Below are positions 16,382 to 25,311 of a stretch of DNA of 64,000 nucleotides, piece after piece. Location of the stretch: contig NZ_CP126110.1 in the NCBI RefSeq assembly GCF_030123405.1, forward strand, positions 2,046,001 to 2,110,000. The letters run 5' to 3'. The notes under the pieces were generated by a model. It was not told where the DNA came from. It saw nothing but the letters and a program-made list of their open reading frames with translations, and did not search any database. Position numbers and translations under genes: made by a program. This stretch comes from Neobacillus sp. WH10. GTDB lineage: Bacteria; Bacillota; Bacilli; Bacillales; Cytobacillaceae. The first letter of the stretch is position 1, and the number at the start of each line of letters is the position of its first letter.

Positions 16382-17743
16382 ATGGAGGTGTCAAATATAA
16401 AAGTTCAAGTTGGAATACAAGAGTTGAATAGATCATTAAAAATGTTGGATCTTGTTATTTTTGGACTAGTGTTTATGGCTCCAGTAGCGGCAATGTCGCT
16501 ATTTGGAATTATTACTTTAGTTTCAAAGGGTAACTCGGTGCTTTCGTACGTTATTGGCTTTGTCGCCATGTTATTTACTGCCTATAGTTTCGGGCAGATG
16601 GTAAAAGCCTTTCCCGTTGCGGGCTCTACCTATTCGTATGCACAACGTTCTCTGCACCCAAAACTGGGTTTTATTGCAGGTTGGGGAATGTTATTAGATT
16701 ATTTGTTTATTCCGATTCTGACATTTTTAATCAGTGCAAGTTTTGCGAACGCACTTGTTCCAAGTATTCCAATTTGGGCATGGATTCTTATTTTTTCTAT
16801 TCCAGTAACGATAATTAATTTAATTGGCATTGAATTGGCAGCAAAAGTTAATTTTGTTTTGGCGTTTTTAATGATTATGGCTGTGTTGATATTTGTTGGT
16901 TCAACTACTCATTATCTTGTAACTGGTAATCTCGGTCTTTTTCATTTAGGCGCAGTCTATAATCCGAATTCTTTTTCTATCGGAGCCATTGTAGGTGGGG
17001 CAGCGATTGTTACAGTTGCCTATTTAGGCTTTGATGCGATTACCACATTGGCAGAAGAAGCAAAGGTAGACGGGAAAAAAATCGGTTTAGCCATTATTTT
17101 AGCATGCGTGATTCAAACAAGTTTTTATGTTGCTGTCACTTATTTAGGAATGGTTCTTATGAAAGACTATACGAAGATTGATAACCCTGATACAGCATTT
17201 TTTAATCTTCTACCTCTTGTTGCAGGTGGACTAATCCAAACGTTTATCACCCTAATGATTATTGCTTCAGGGGTTGCAAGTGCTTTAGCCAGTCAGTCAG
17301 CATCGAGCCGCTTACTTTATGGAATGGGGCGGGATAACGTCATTCCAAATAAATTTTTTGGTTATATTCATCCAAAATATAAAACACCTGTTTATAATAT
17401 TTTACTTATGTCAGTATTGGGAACTGTTGGAGCAATGGCAGCAAGCTTACAAGTTATTTCAGACCTCGTAGCATTTGGCGCCCTATTGGGATTTGCTTGC
17501 GTAAATTTATCTGTTATTAACCACTATTATATTAGAAATAAACAACGGAATATCATTAAGTATTTAGTTGTACCGTTGATTGGTGTTGCGGTCTGCATAT
17601 ATATTTTAATAGGCCTTTCAACCATAGCTAAAATATTTGGACTTGCCTGGATGACGATTGGTATCCTATATCTCATTGTTATCTCGTTTCAATCCAAATC
17701 GGTAAATATACTGCCAACAGGAACGGATAAAAATATTCGCTAG
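16382..17743 (+). CDS. APC superfamily amino acid/amine permease
   Basis: This 453-aa integral membrane protein has about 12 hydrophobic segments. It begins with the APC-type N-terminus (LKMLDLVIFGLVFMAPVAAM) and has the conserved AGSTYSYAQRSLHPKLGFIAGW segment split across TM2-TM3. It probably imports the substrate of the aminotransferase/aldehyde dehydrogenase pair. The ATG at 16382 has AGAGGT six nt upstream; a second GGAGGTG lies just inside the gene but has no usable start after it. A terminator follows. Confidence 0.87.
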   Translation: MEVSNIKVQVGIQELNRSLKMLDLVIFGLVFMAPVAAMSLFGIITLVSKGNSVLSYVIGFVAMLFTAYSFGQMVKAFPVAGSTYSYAQRSLHPKLGFIAGWGMLLDYLFIPILTFLISASFANALVPSIPIWAWILIFSIPVTIINLIGIELAAKVNFVLAFLMIMAVLIFVGSTTHYLVTGNLGLFHLGAVYNPNSFSIGAIVGGAAIVTVAYLGFDAITTLAEEAKVDGKKIGLAIILACVIQTSFYVAVTYLGMVLMKDYTKIDNPDTAFFNLLPLVAGGLIQTFITLMIIASGVASALASQSASSRLLYGMGRDNVIPNKFFGYIHPKYKTPVYNILLMSVLGTVGAMAASLQVISDLVAFGALLGFACVNLSVINHYYIRNKQRNIIKYLVVPLIGVAVCIYILIGLSTIAKIFGLAWMTIGILYLIVISFQSKSVNILPTGTDKNIR

Positions 17744-17772
17744 ATGAAAATAAATGAAATCTATAAAACAAT

Positions 17773-17812
17773 GAAGGAGTTGATGATTTACTTTTCGACT
17801 CCTTTCTTTTTG
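17773..17812 (+). terminator. Intrinsic terminator after the APC permease
   Basis: GAAGGAGTTGA pairs with TCGACTCCTTTC across an AT-rich loop and is followed by TCTTTTT. Confidence 0.75.
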
Positions 17813-17864
17813 GTGATCACGTAATTCCTTTAAATTTAATAAAATGAATTTTCGGAAAATGCGC

Positions 17865-17893
17865 TTGAAATCATATATGATTTAATATATGAT
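17865..17893 (+). promoter_or_regulatory. GntR-type promoter/operator of the aldolase-hpaE-hpaD2 operon
   Basis: The -35 TTGAAA (17865-17870), a 17-nt spacer and the -10 TATGAT (17888-17893) are clear. The dyad ATCATATATGAT begins on the last base of the -35 and fills the left part of the spacer. The 17-mer TTGAAATCATATATGAT is identical at 25277 and 26196. A further inverted repeat CGTGA-N8-TCACG lies at 17906-17923 near the expected transcription start. Confidence 0.75.
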
Positions 17894-18022
17894 TTATTAT
17901 ATAATCGTGATATGATATTCACGAATATAGGTAAAAGGTAAAAGCATATGGTTCGACAGAAGGGAATGTTTTTGCCAAATAAATTCTAGATAAAAAAATA
18001 AAAAACGAGGCAGGGATAACAA

Positions 18023-18943
18023 ATGTTTGAAGATGTAAAAAAACGATTAAGAGGCTCAATTGCACCAGTTATTACACCATTTAATGAAGATGAATCGATT
18101 GATTTTGCAACGATGAGTGACCTTATCAATTGGCAAATTGAGAGCGGCAGCCATGCAATTTCGGTGACGGGTACTTCCGGAGAACCTAGCTCGTTAACGG
18201 TAAAAGAGCGTGAATTGGTTATGGAAAATGCAATTAAAACGATAAATGGCAGAGTGCCTTTCGCTCCTGGAACCGGTTCTGTCAATCATCAGGAAGCCCT
18301 TCATTTAACAAAAGTTGCACAAGAATTGGGGGCAGATGCCGCCATGGTTATCGTTCCTTACTATAACAAGCCTTCTCAGCATGCCCTATATAAACATTAC
18401 AAGGCAATTGCTGATGCAGTGGATATTCCAATTATTGTCTATAACATTCCGGGTCGAACAGGTGTCAACCTTGAGGTTAAAACACTGGCTAGATTAGTAG
18501 AAGATTGTCCAAATATTATTGGTGCCAAGGAATCGAATAAAGACTTTGAACACGTCAATCGTGTCTTGCTTAATTGCGGCAGGGATTTCCTATTATATTC
18601 CGGTATCGAACTTCTCTGTTACCCGATGCTGACCATCGGCGGAAGCGGCTCAATCAGTGCTACAGCCAATGTCGCACCAGCAGAAGTAGCGGAATTGCAT
18701 AATGCCTGGGATGCAGGAAACATTGAAAGGGCGCTCGAACTTCACTACGAACTAATGCCGTTAAACGATGTATTATTCAAAGACACGAATCCAGCTCCTG
18801 TAAAGGCTGCGCTCGGAATGATGGGGAAAATTAAACCAGTTCTGCGTATGCCGATGGACCTGCCGACACAAGCACTTCAAGATGAGATTCGTGGCGTCTT
18901 AAAACAGTATGTAGAATTACCTGATAGTCTTGCTTCTAGATAA
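18023..18943 (+). CDS. DapA-family 2,4-dihydroxyhept-2-ene-1,7-dioate aldolase (HpaI role)
   Basis: This is a class I aldolase of the DHDPS/NAL (DapA) family, 306 aa. Features are GTSGEPSSLTVKERE near the N-terminus, IPIIVYNIPGRTGVNL with the catalytic Tyr, and the Schiff-base lysine in IIGAKESNKDF. Housekeeping DapA makes 4-hydroxy-tetrahydrodipicolinate. This copy is first in an operon with hpaE and hpaD2, which argues for the final pathway step, cleavage to pyruvate and succinic semialdehyde. Gram-positive hpa clusters are known to use a DapA-type enzyme instead of the class II HpaI. Transcription should begin about 120 bp upstream from the GntR-type promoter. Confidence 0.82.
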   Translation: MFEDVKKRLRGSIAPVITPFNEDESIDFATMSDLINWQIESGSHAISVTGTSGEPSSLTVKERELVMENAIKTINGRVPFAPGTGSVNHQEALHLTKVAQELGADAAMVIVPYYNKPSQHALYKHYKAIADAVDIPIIVYNIPGRTGVNLEVKTLARLVEDCPNIIGAKESNKDFEHVNRVLLNCGRDFLLYSGIELLCYPMLTIGGSGSISATANVAPAEVAELHNAWDAGNIERALELHYELMPLNDVLFKDTNPAPVKAALGMMGKIKPVLRMPMDLPTQALQDEIRGVLKQYVELPDSLASR

Positions 18944-19024
18944 TAGAGGAAAAATATAGACCAGTTTAAACCTCTTATAAGGAGTGAGAGGTTTAGCTGG
19001 AAATATAAAAAGGATGTGCGTACA

Positions 19025-20551
19025 ATGCAAGCTCAGACAACAGATGTAAATGGTCAAGCAGTTCATCAACAGGTAGAGGATGTAAAGTTATATATTAATA
19101 GTGAGTTTGTTGATGCTGAATCAGGGATCGCGTTTGAAAATCTTAACCCTTTTACAAATCGAGTTAATAATTACGTCGCTGAGGGCCGCGGTGAGGACGT
19201 GGATAAGGCAGTTGCGGCAGCAAAAGAGGCTTTCGAACAGGGCCTATGGGGCAAAATGAAAGTGGCTCAACGGATGGAGTATATTAATCGCATTGCCGAC
19301 CTGATAGACGAGGAAATTGAAGAGATCGCCATCTTAGAATCTTTGGATACCGGACTTCCTATTAGTCAAACAAGAAATATGGTTGCCCGTGCAGCGGAAA
19401 ATTTTCGTTTTTATGCGAGAATGGTTCAAGTAAAATTACACGGGGAATCCTATCCTGTCGATGATGAGTTTATAAACTATACGATGTATAAGCCTCTAGG
19501 GGTTGTAGGCTTGATTACCCCTTGGAATGCTCCTTTCATGCTAGAAACATGGAAGGTTGCACCGGCATTAGCTACTGGCAACACAGTCATCTTAAAACCA
19601 GGTGAGTTATCTCCTTTGACGGCAAACAAACTAGCTGAAATCATTAATAAAGCCGACTTACCAAAAGGTGTTTTCAATGTCATTCATGGCTTTGGCGAAA
19701 CTGCAGGAGCGAGGCTTGTTGAACACCCTGATGTAAAAGCAATTTCCTTTACAGGTGAAACGACTACTGGATCAATCATCATTAAAAATTCAGCAGAAAC
19801 CCTAAAGAAAACTTCAATGGAGTTAGGCGGGAAATCACCTCTAATTGTTTTCGATGATGCCGACTTAGATCGTGCTCTTGATGCCGCTGTTTGGGGAATC
19901 TTCTCCTTTAATGGAGAACGCTGTACATCGAACGCTCGTGTATTTGTTCATAAAAACATAAAAGATCAATTTGTTGAAGCACTAAAAGAACGAGTGGCGA
20001 ATATTAAAATTGGCGATCCAATGGATATGTCAACTGAGCTTGGACCATTAATTGGCAAGGAACACTTTAATAAGGTGAAAAGTTACATTGAACTTGCTAA
20101 GGAAGAAGGGTGTGAAGTGGTTCAGGGAGTGGTTCCTGAAGAATTGAAAGCAGGAAACTTTGTCCCGCCAACCCTCCTACTAAATGCTAAAAATAATATG
20201 AGAGTGTGTCAGGAAGAAATTTTCGGCCCAGTTATGGCAGTTATTGAGTTTGAAACAGAAGAAGAAGTTATTGCAGCTGCGAATGATGTGAAATACGGCT
20301 TAGCAGGCTTTGTCTGGACAAATGATATGAAGCGCGGCCACCGCGTTGCCCATGCAGTCGAAGCAGGAATGCTATGGATTAATGCACAGAATGTCCGAGA
20401 TCTTCGTATTCCATTCGGAGGGACAAAAGCAAGCGGAATTGGCAGAGAGGGCGGCCATTATGCAATCTTTGAATTTTACACTGAACCGAAAGTGATTCAT
20501 GTTGCACTTGGTGACCATCATATTCCTCAGTTCGGAAAAGTAAAGAAATAA
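19025..20551 (+). CDS. hpaE: 5-carboxymethyl-2-hydroxymuconate semialdehyde dehydrogenase
   Basis: This ALDH-superfamily enzyme oxidises the ring-cleavage product CHMS to 5-carboxymethyl-2-hydroxymuconate with NAD. GLITPWNAPFMLETWKVAPA, the Glu in SMELGGKSPLIV and the catalytic Cys in FNGERCTSNARV are all present, and the C-terminal IPFGGTKASGIGREGG is typical of HpaE. The start is placed at the ATG (19025, 508 aa) because AAAGGA at 19009-19014 leaves 10 nt to it but only 1 nt to the in-frame GTG at 19016. It lies between the DapA-type aldolase and hpaD2 in one operon. Confidence 0.9.
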   Translation: MQAQTTDVNGQAVHQQVEDVKLYINSEFVDAESGIAFENLNPFTNRVNNYVAEGRGEDVDKAVAAAKEAFEQGLWGKMKVAQRMEYINRIADLIDEEIEEIAILESLDTGLPISQTRNMVARAAENFRFYARMVQVKLHGESYPVDDEFINYTMYKPLGVVGLITPWNAPFMLETWKVAPALATGNTVILKPGELSPLTANKLAEIINKADLPKGVFNVIHGFGETAGARLVEHPDVKAISFTGETTTGSIIIKNSAETLKKTSMELGGKSPLIVFDDADLDRALDAAVWGIFSFNGERCTSNARVFVHKNIKDQFVEALKERVANIKIGDPMDMSTELGPLIGKEHFNKVKSYIELAKEEGCEVVQGVVPEELKAGNFVPPTLLLNAKNNMRVCQEEIFGPVMAVIEFETEEEVIAAANDVKYGLAGFVWTNDMKRGHRVAHAVEAGMLWINAQNVRDLRIPFGGTKASGIGREGGHYAIFEFYTEPKVIHVALGDHHIPQFGKVKK

Positions 20552-20615
20552 TACCTTCCTTAAACTAGACTTAAGTATTCAAGATTATTAATATAGCAAA
20601 TCTGGAGGTCACCCT

Positions 20616-21599
20616 ATGGATTTTAATATTATTCGAATTGCCAGAACAATTATTAATGTAAAGGATTTAAATCGTTCACGCGACTTTTATGTAAACGCTT
20701 TAGGGTTTATTGAAACGGAGAGTGACGCTGAGCATATTTATCTTAGAGGACTTGAGGAGCATACACACCACAGCTTAGTTTTAAAGAAATCGGATGAGCT
20801 GGGGGTCCATGCCCTTGGCTATAAAGTAGCAAAAGAAGAAGATTTAGACAAATTAGCAGCTTTTTTTGAATTAAAAGGATTAAAAACAAGATGGTTAGAA
20901 GAAGGCAGCCAACATGCAGTAGGCAGAGCCTTACATGTCCATGATGTTTCTGGTATGCCATTAGAGTTTTTCTGCAAAATGGATGGTGCAGAAAGGATGC
21001 TTCAGCGCTATGATCAATATCGCGGGGCTCGAATTCAACGCATTGACCATGTAAATTGTTCTGTTCCTGATGTTGAAAAAGCCTATCATTTCTTTATCAA
21101 TGAACTAGGTTTTGCCTGCTCTGAGTATACAGCTACAGAGACTGATCGGATTTGGGCTGCTTGGCTGCATCGTAAACAAGGTGTTCATGACCAGGCCTTT
21201 ATGAATGGTGAGGGTCCTCGTCTTCATCATATTGGTTACTGGCTGCCAGATCCAATGGCACTTATCCATTGTTGTGACGTCCTTGCTTCACTTGGTTATA
21301 GTGATAATATTGAAAGAGGTCCTGGCCGTCATGGACTTTCAAATGCCTTTTTCCTTTACTTAAGGGATCCAGATGGTTATCGTATTGAGCTTTACAATGG
21401 CGACTATTTAACTAGTGACCCGGATTTTAAACCGATTCGCTGGGATTTAGATGACCCTAGACGTCAAACCTTCTGGGGACATAAAGCACCAGATAGCTGG
21501 TTTAATGAGACATCACCATTTTTGGATATCGAAACCGGTGAGCAGATTCTGGTTACAGACGCTAAATTAGAAAAAATTAAGCCGGAATTTATTCTATAG
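20616..21599 (+). CDS. hpaD: 3,4-dihydroxyphenylacetate 2,3-dioxygenase (copy 2)
   Basis: This second two-module VOC extradiol dioxygenase (327 aa) is clearly homologous along its length to the copy at 11088 but well diverged. Metal ligands are kept: H145 (RIDHVN), H205 (LHHIGY) and E258 (RIELYNGDY). TGGAGGTC precedes the ATG. Unlike copy 1, it sits in the GntR-controlled operon after hpaE and is followed by a hairpin. The two copies may differ in ring substrate or in regulation. Confidence 0.9.
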   Translation: MDFNIIRIARTIINVKDLNRSRDFYVNALGFIETESDAEHIYLRGLEEHTHHSLVLKKSDELGVHALGYKVAKEEDLDKLAAFFELKGLKTRWLEEGSQHAVGRALHVHDVSGMPLEFFCKMDGAERMLQRYDQYRGARIQRIDHVNCSVPDVEKAYHFFINELGFACSEYTATETDRIWAAWLHRKQGVHDQAFMNGEGPRLHHIGYWLPDPMALIHCCDVLASLGYSDNIERGPGRHGLSNAFFLYLRDPDGYRIELYNGDYLTSDPDFKPIRWDLDDPRRQTFWGHKAPDSWFNETSPFLDIETGEQILVTDAKLEKIKPEFIL

Positions 21600-21609
21600 C
21601 TTTTAAGAT

Positions 21610-21677
21610 GAGGAGTATGGAGGATATGAAGGTAGCATTATCTGCACCATCCTGCTCCTCCTTTTTGTTTTTTTATT
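21610..21677 (+). terminator. Terminator-like hairpin after hpaD copy 2
   Basis: GGAG...GGAGGAT pairs with ATCC...CTCCTCC over a roughly 20-nt loop and runs into TTTTTGTTTTTTT. It would separate the operon from the next aldehyde dehydrogenase unless read through. Confidence 0.6.
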
Positions 21678-21701
21678 TTTAAATAAGGGAGAGAGGAACG
21701 A

Positions 21702-23132
21702 ATGACTTCTAATAAAAAGGCTTTATTTATTAATGGTACATGGGTCGAGGCTCAGCAGTACGCCCCGCTTGCCTCCCCATATTCTGAAGAAGTAATTGGA
21801 GAAATACCTTCTGCTACACCAGAAGAAGTAAACCAAGCCATCGAGGCAGCTCTTAATGCGAGAGAGGTAATGGCAAAAATGCCAGCCCATCAGAGGTCAG
21901 CAATCCTTGAAAGATTGGTAGATTTATTGGAAAAACGCTCAGATGAAGCGGCAAGAATAGTTGCACTGGAAGCTGCTAAGCCCATTTCAACAGCTAAGGA
22001 TGAAGTTGCTCGAACAATTCAAACCTATAAATTTTCAGCAGAGGAAGCTAAGCGAATCCATGGAGAAACGCTTCCATTAGATGCTGCCCCTGGTGGAGAA
22101 AATCGTGTAGCCTACACTGTACGAGAACCACTAGGCGTGATAGGTGCGATCACTCCGTTTAATTTTCCAATGAATTTAGTCGCGCATAAAGTGGGGCCTG
22201 CCATTGCCTCGGGTAATACGATTGTATTAAAGCCAGCTTCACAAACACCGCTGTCCTCGTATTTCTTAGCAGAGCTTCTTCAAGAAGCAGGCTTACCGGC
22301 TGGAGCACTTAATGTAATAACTGGCAGCGGAAGAGTGGTCGGGGACAAATTAGTTTCGGATGACCGGATTAAAGCCATTACCTTTACGGGAAGTCCCACT
22401 GTTGGAATTGGAATACGTAATAAAGCGGGATTAAAACGCGTAACACTCGAACTTGGTTCAAACGCAGCATTGATCGTTGATAAAGGGGTAGATATAGAAA
22501 GGATTATCTCCCGCTGCGTAAAGGGAGCTTTTTCATTTCAAGGGCAGGTTTGTATATCCTTACAGCGTATCTATGTTCACGAGAGATCATATGAATCATT
22601 TGTTGAAAAATTTGTGGAAGCAACAAAACAGCTTCAAATCGGTGACCCGTTAGATTCAAAAACAGATGTGTCGGCACTTATCTCAAAAGGAGAAGTACAA
22701 AGGACTCTGGACTGGATTGAAGAAGCAAAACAATACGGTGCTGAAATTGCTGCTGGGGGAAAAGCAGAAGGAAATATTCTTTTCCCAACCGTTATATTAC
22801 ATGCTGATACCCACTTGAAGGTGTCCTGTCAGGAAGTATTTGCACCAATTGTCCTAATCAATAAAGTACAAACAGTTGAAGAGGCCTTTGAACTCGTAAA
22901 TGATTCTCGCTTCGGATTACAGGCCGGAATTTACACAGATGATGTACATACTGCACTTGCTGCAGCCGAGAGACTGCACGTGGGCGGCGTGATGATTAAT
23001 GATATTCCGACCTTCCGGGTAGATCATATGCCGTATGGTGGTGTAAAGGAAAGTGGTACTGGAAGAGAAGGGATTAAATATGCCATTGAGGAAATGACAG
23101 AACTTAAATTGGTTGTTTTTAATCGAAATTAA
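21702..23132 (+). CDS. Aldehyde dehydrogenase, probable succinic semialdehyde dehydrogenase role
   Basis: This ALDH-superfamily enzyme (476 aa) has PLGVIGAITPFNFPMNLV, the base Glu in TLELGSNAALIV and the nucleophile Cys in FQGQVCISLQR. The GSN variant after the Glu places it in the glyceraldehyde/lactaldehyde/phosphonoacetaldehyde-like branch rather than with classical GabD. In this cluster the missing last step is succinic semialdehyde to succinate, so that role is inferred from context. GGGAGAGAGG precedes the ATG. It is followed at 30 nt by the hpaG pair. Confidence 0.82.
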   Translation: MTSNKKALFINGTWVEAQQYAPLASPYSEEVIGEIPSATPEEVNQAIEAALNAREVMAKMPAHQRSAILERLVDLLEKRSDEAARIVALEAAKPISTAKDEVARTIQTYKFSAEEAKRIHGETLPLDAAPGGENRVAYTVREPLGVIGAITPFNFPMNLVAHKVGPAIASGNTIVLKPASQTPLSSYFLAELLQEAGLPAGALNVITGSGRVVGDKLVSDDRIKAITFTGSPTVGIGIRNKAGLKRVTLELGSNAALIVDKGVDIERIISRCVKGAFSFQGQVCISLQRIYVHERSYESFVEKFVEATKQLQIGDPLDSKTDVSALISKGEVQRTLDWIEEAKQYGAEIAAGGKAEGNILFPTVILHADTHLKVSCQEVFAPIVLINKVQTVEEAFELVNDSRFGLQAGIYTDDVHTALAAAERLHVGGVMINDIPTFRVDHMPYGGVKESGTGREGIKYAIEEMTELKLVVFNRN

Positions 23133-23162
23133 AAATTTTTTATGTAATAAGGAGTGATGAGT

Positions 23163-23957
23163 TTGAGTAAAGCAAAAATTAGATTTTCCGGTTGCTTACA
23201 GGAAGAGGAAGTACACGTAGATGTTGAAAATGCAATCGTTGAACTTAAAGGTAAATCCTATGGCCTCGGACAGCTTTCATTAACTTCACCTGTTTCTGGG
23301 ACCATTTACGGTACGCTTTTGAATTATAAAGGAGCTCTTAAAGTAATAGAAAACGAAGTCAATGAAGCTCCATATAATCAACCGCCAAAAGAGCCTATTC
23401 TTTACATTAAACCGGTAAATACTATCAATGGATATAATATGCCAATTCCTTTACCGTCAGATGTAGCAGAATTAGAGGTTGGTGCAACGCTGGGTGTTGT
23501 AATCGGCCGTACAGCAACAAGAGTGAGTGAGGAACATGCGCTGGACTATGTTGCGGGCTATACCGTTGTTAATGATGTCACTGTCCCACATAGCAGTGTC
23601 TACCGTCCTGCAATCAGCCAGAAGGCCCGTGATGGATTTTGTCCCGTTGGTCCATGGGTGATTGAACGGGATGCAATCGAAAATCCTGACGCATTAGAGC
23701 TAAGTGTCTATATTAATGGAGAACTAAAGCAGAAAAACACAACGGCAAATTTAATCCGACCTGTAAAGAAGTTGATTACAGACGTTACGGAGTTTATGAC
23801 ATTGACAGCTGGTGATACCCTGCTGGTAGGGGTTCCTGAAGGTGCACCACTGGTAAAGTCGGGAGATCATGTTTGCATCGAAATCGAAGGTGTTGGAACA
23901 TTAGAAAATCGAGTTGTTCATGAACATGAAATTATGGCCGGGGGTGTAAAATGGTGA
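23163..23957 (+). CDS. hpaG1: HpaG first half: fumarylacetoacetate hydrolase-family isomerase/decarboxylase
   Basis: This FAH-superfamily protein corresponds to one half of the two-domain enteric HpaG, which decarboxylates and isomerises the OPET intermediate to 2-hydroxyhepta-2,4-dienedioate. Typical segments are EVGATLGVVIGRTATRVSEE, YVAGYTVVNDVTVP and DTLLVGVPEGAPLVKSGD. AAGGAG at 23149-23154 fits a TTG start at 23163 (8-nt gap) better than the in-frame GTG 23154 or ATG 23157. The stop overlaps the ATG of the second half by 7 nt, which implies coupled translation of the two halves. Confidence 0.85.
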   Translation: MSKAKIRFSGCLQEEEVHVDVENAIVELKGKSYGLGQLSLTSPVSGTIYGTLLNYKGALKVIENEVNEAPYNQPPKEPILYIKPVNTINGYNMPIPLPSDVAELEVGATLGVVIGRTATRVSEEHALDYVAGYTVVNDVTVPHSSVYRPAISQKARDGFCPVGPWVIERDAIENPDALELSVYINGELKQKNTTANLIRPVKKLITDVTEFMTLTAGDTLLVGVPEGAPLVKSGDHVCIEIEGVGTLENRVVHEHEIMAGGVKW

Positions 23958-24742
23958 AACGAGCGAGAGTAGCATATGCTGGGGCCATTCATAGTGCAGT
24001 GGCAGTTGACGACCAACTCAAACTTGATGATGGCAGGATAGTTGAGGAAAGTGAAGTAATTTGGCTGCCACCGGTTAAGCCCAGGACTGTATTTGCTTTG
24101 GGATTGAACTATGCAGATCATGCGAAAGAATTAGCATTCAATGCACCAACTGAACCACTGGTTTTCTTAAAAGGACCAAATACGTTCGTTGGTCACAGGG
24201 CACAGACACTCAGGCCTAGTGACGTTACCTATATGCATTATGAATGTGAACTTGCTGTTGTCATTGGCCGGGAAGCGCGTAATGTTAAGCGTGAAAAAGC
24301 GTATGATTATGTTTCGGGTTATACAGTTGCCAATGATTATGCAATCCGTGATTATTTAGAAAATTATTACCGTCCAAATCTCCGTGTAAAAAACCGGGAT
24401 ACTTGTACACCAATTGGACCTTGGCTTGTTGATAAGGGAGACATTGCTGATCCTATGAATCTCACTTTAAGAACCTATGTGAATGGGGAATTGACACAGC
24501 AAGGGTCAACAAAGGACATGATTTTTGATATTCCATCGTTAATTGAGTATTTAAGCAGCTTTATGACACTGAAAAAGGACGACATAATCTTAACAGGGAC
24601 ACCTAAAGGGTCAGTAGACACAGCCGTAGGTGACGTAGTAGTAACCGAGGTTGAAGGAATTGGCAGGTTGGTCAACACGATTGTTGGCGACGAAACATTT
24701 AACGTCTCTAAAGCATTACAACCAGCGGAAAAATTGATTTAA
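23951..24742 (+). CDS. hpaG2: HpaG second half: fumarylacetoacetate hydrolase-family isomerase/decarboxylase
   Basis: This is a second FAH-superfamily protein (263 aa). The metal-site pattern is visible in YECELAVVIGREARNVKREK, then GYTVANDYAIRDYLENYYRP and LTGTPKGS. It matches the other half of enteric HpaG, so decarboxylation and isomerisation probably need both polypeptides. The ATG lies within the end of hpaG1 (ATGGTGA overlap). A weak hairpin separates it from hpaF. Confidence 0.87.
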   Translation: MVKRARVAYAGAIHSAVAVDDQLKLDDGRIVEESEVIWLPPVKPRTVFALGLNYADHAKELAFNAPTEPLVFLKGPNTFVGHRAQTLRPSDVTYMHYECELAVVIGREARNVKREKAYDYVSGYTVANDYAIRDYLENYYRPNLRVKNRDTCTPIGPWLVDKGDIADPMNLTLRTYVNGELTQQGSTKDMIFDIPSLIEYLSSFMTLKKDDIILTGTPKGSVDTAVGDVVVTEVEGIGRLVNTIVGDETFNVSKALQPAEKLI

Positions 24743-24782
24743 TCTCTCACTTTAATATAGCTGTACACCCATATCGAAAGTT

Positions 24783-24816
24783 CAGCGGGGAGCTCATAGA
24801 CTTCCTCGCTGTTTTT
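24783..24816 (+). terminator. Hairpin between hpaG2 and hpaF
   Basis: CAGCGGGGAG and CTTCCTCGCTG form an imperfect stem followed by five Ts, 19 nt before the hpaF start. It may act as a partial terminator inside the operon. Confidence 0.6.
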
Positions 24817-24834
24817 CCAAAAAGGAGTAAAAAT

Positions 24835-25221
24835 ATGCCGCATATTATACTTGAATATACAGACAACATTAAAACGGAAGCTAATATTTCAAGCCTACTG
24901 AAAAAATTGAATATGGTATTAATCTCTAAGAGTAATATATTTCCGATAGGGGGAATTCGTTCACGTGCCATCCTGCTCCATGATTATTGTGTTGCCGATG
25001 GAACAGTGGATGATGCATTTGTCCACGTCATGCTGAAAATAGGAGCAGGGCGTTCGGAAAAAGATAAAAAGGAAACCTGTGATGAATTATTTGAGGTGAT
25101 TAAAGGACATTTTGCCGAACTATTTGCCCAACGATATTTAGCATTGTCAGTGGAACTGGTGGAATTTAGTGAGGCAGGTACGTACAAATATAATAATATT
25201 CACAAACGTTATAAGAAATAG
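24835..25221 (+). CDS. hpaF: 5-carboxymethyl-2-hydroxymuconate delta-isomerase
   Basis: This small isomerase (128 aa) of the CHMI/tautomerase superfamily interconverts 5-carboxymethyl-2-hydroxymuconate and its oxo tautomer before decarboxylation. The catalytic N-terminal proline follows the initiator Met (MPHIILEYTDNI), and the FVHVMLKIGAGRS segment is typical. AAAAAGGAG precedes the ATG. It is the last pathway gene before gntR. Confidence 0.9.
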   Translation: MPHIILEYTDNIKTEANISSLLKKLNMVLISKSNIFPIGGIRSRAILLHDYCVADGTVDDAFVHVMLKIGAGRSEKDKKETCDELFEVIKGHFAELFAQRYLALSVELVEFSEAGTYKYNNIHKRYKK

Positions 25222-25276
25222 GTTGATATTTGATGTATAATATCCAAGAATAATATATGATTTTTATTGAAATTCA

Positions 25277-25305
25277 TTGAAATCATATATGATTTGAGGT
25301 ATGAT
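25277..25305 (+). promoter_or_regulatory. Promoter/operator of gntR (autoregulatory, leaderless)
   Basis: The -35 TTGAAA (25277-25282), a 17-nt spacer containing TCATATATGAT and the -10 TATGAT (25300-25305) match the boxes at 17865 and 26196. The A of the gntR ATG at 25312 is 7 nt after the -10, at the expected transcription start. This implies a leaderless mRNA and autorepression. Confidence 0.75.
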
Positions 25306-25311
25306 ATTGGT

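Noticed and set aside
18023..18943. Housekeeping dapA for lysine synthesis
   Set aside because: It is operonic with hpaE and hpaD2 under the GntR-type promoter, and no lysine or dipicolinate genes are near. A lysine role cannot be excluded by sequence alone.
25267..25311. Upstream TTG start giving gntR a 15-residue extension
   Set aside because: The extension coincides with the -35, operator and -10 sequences shared with two other promoters.
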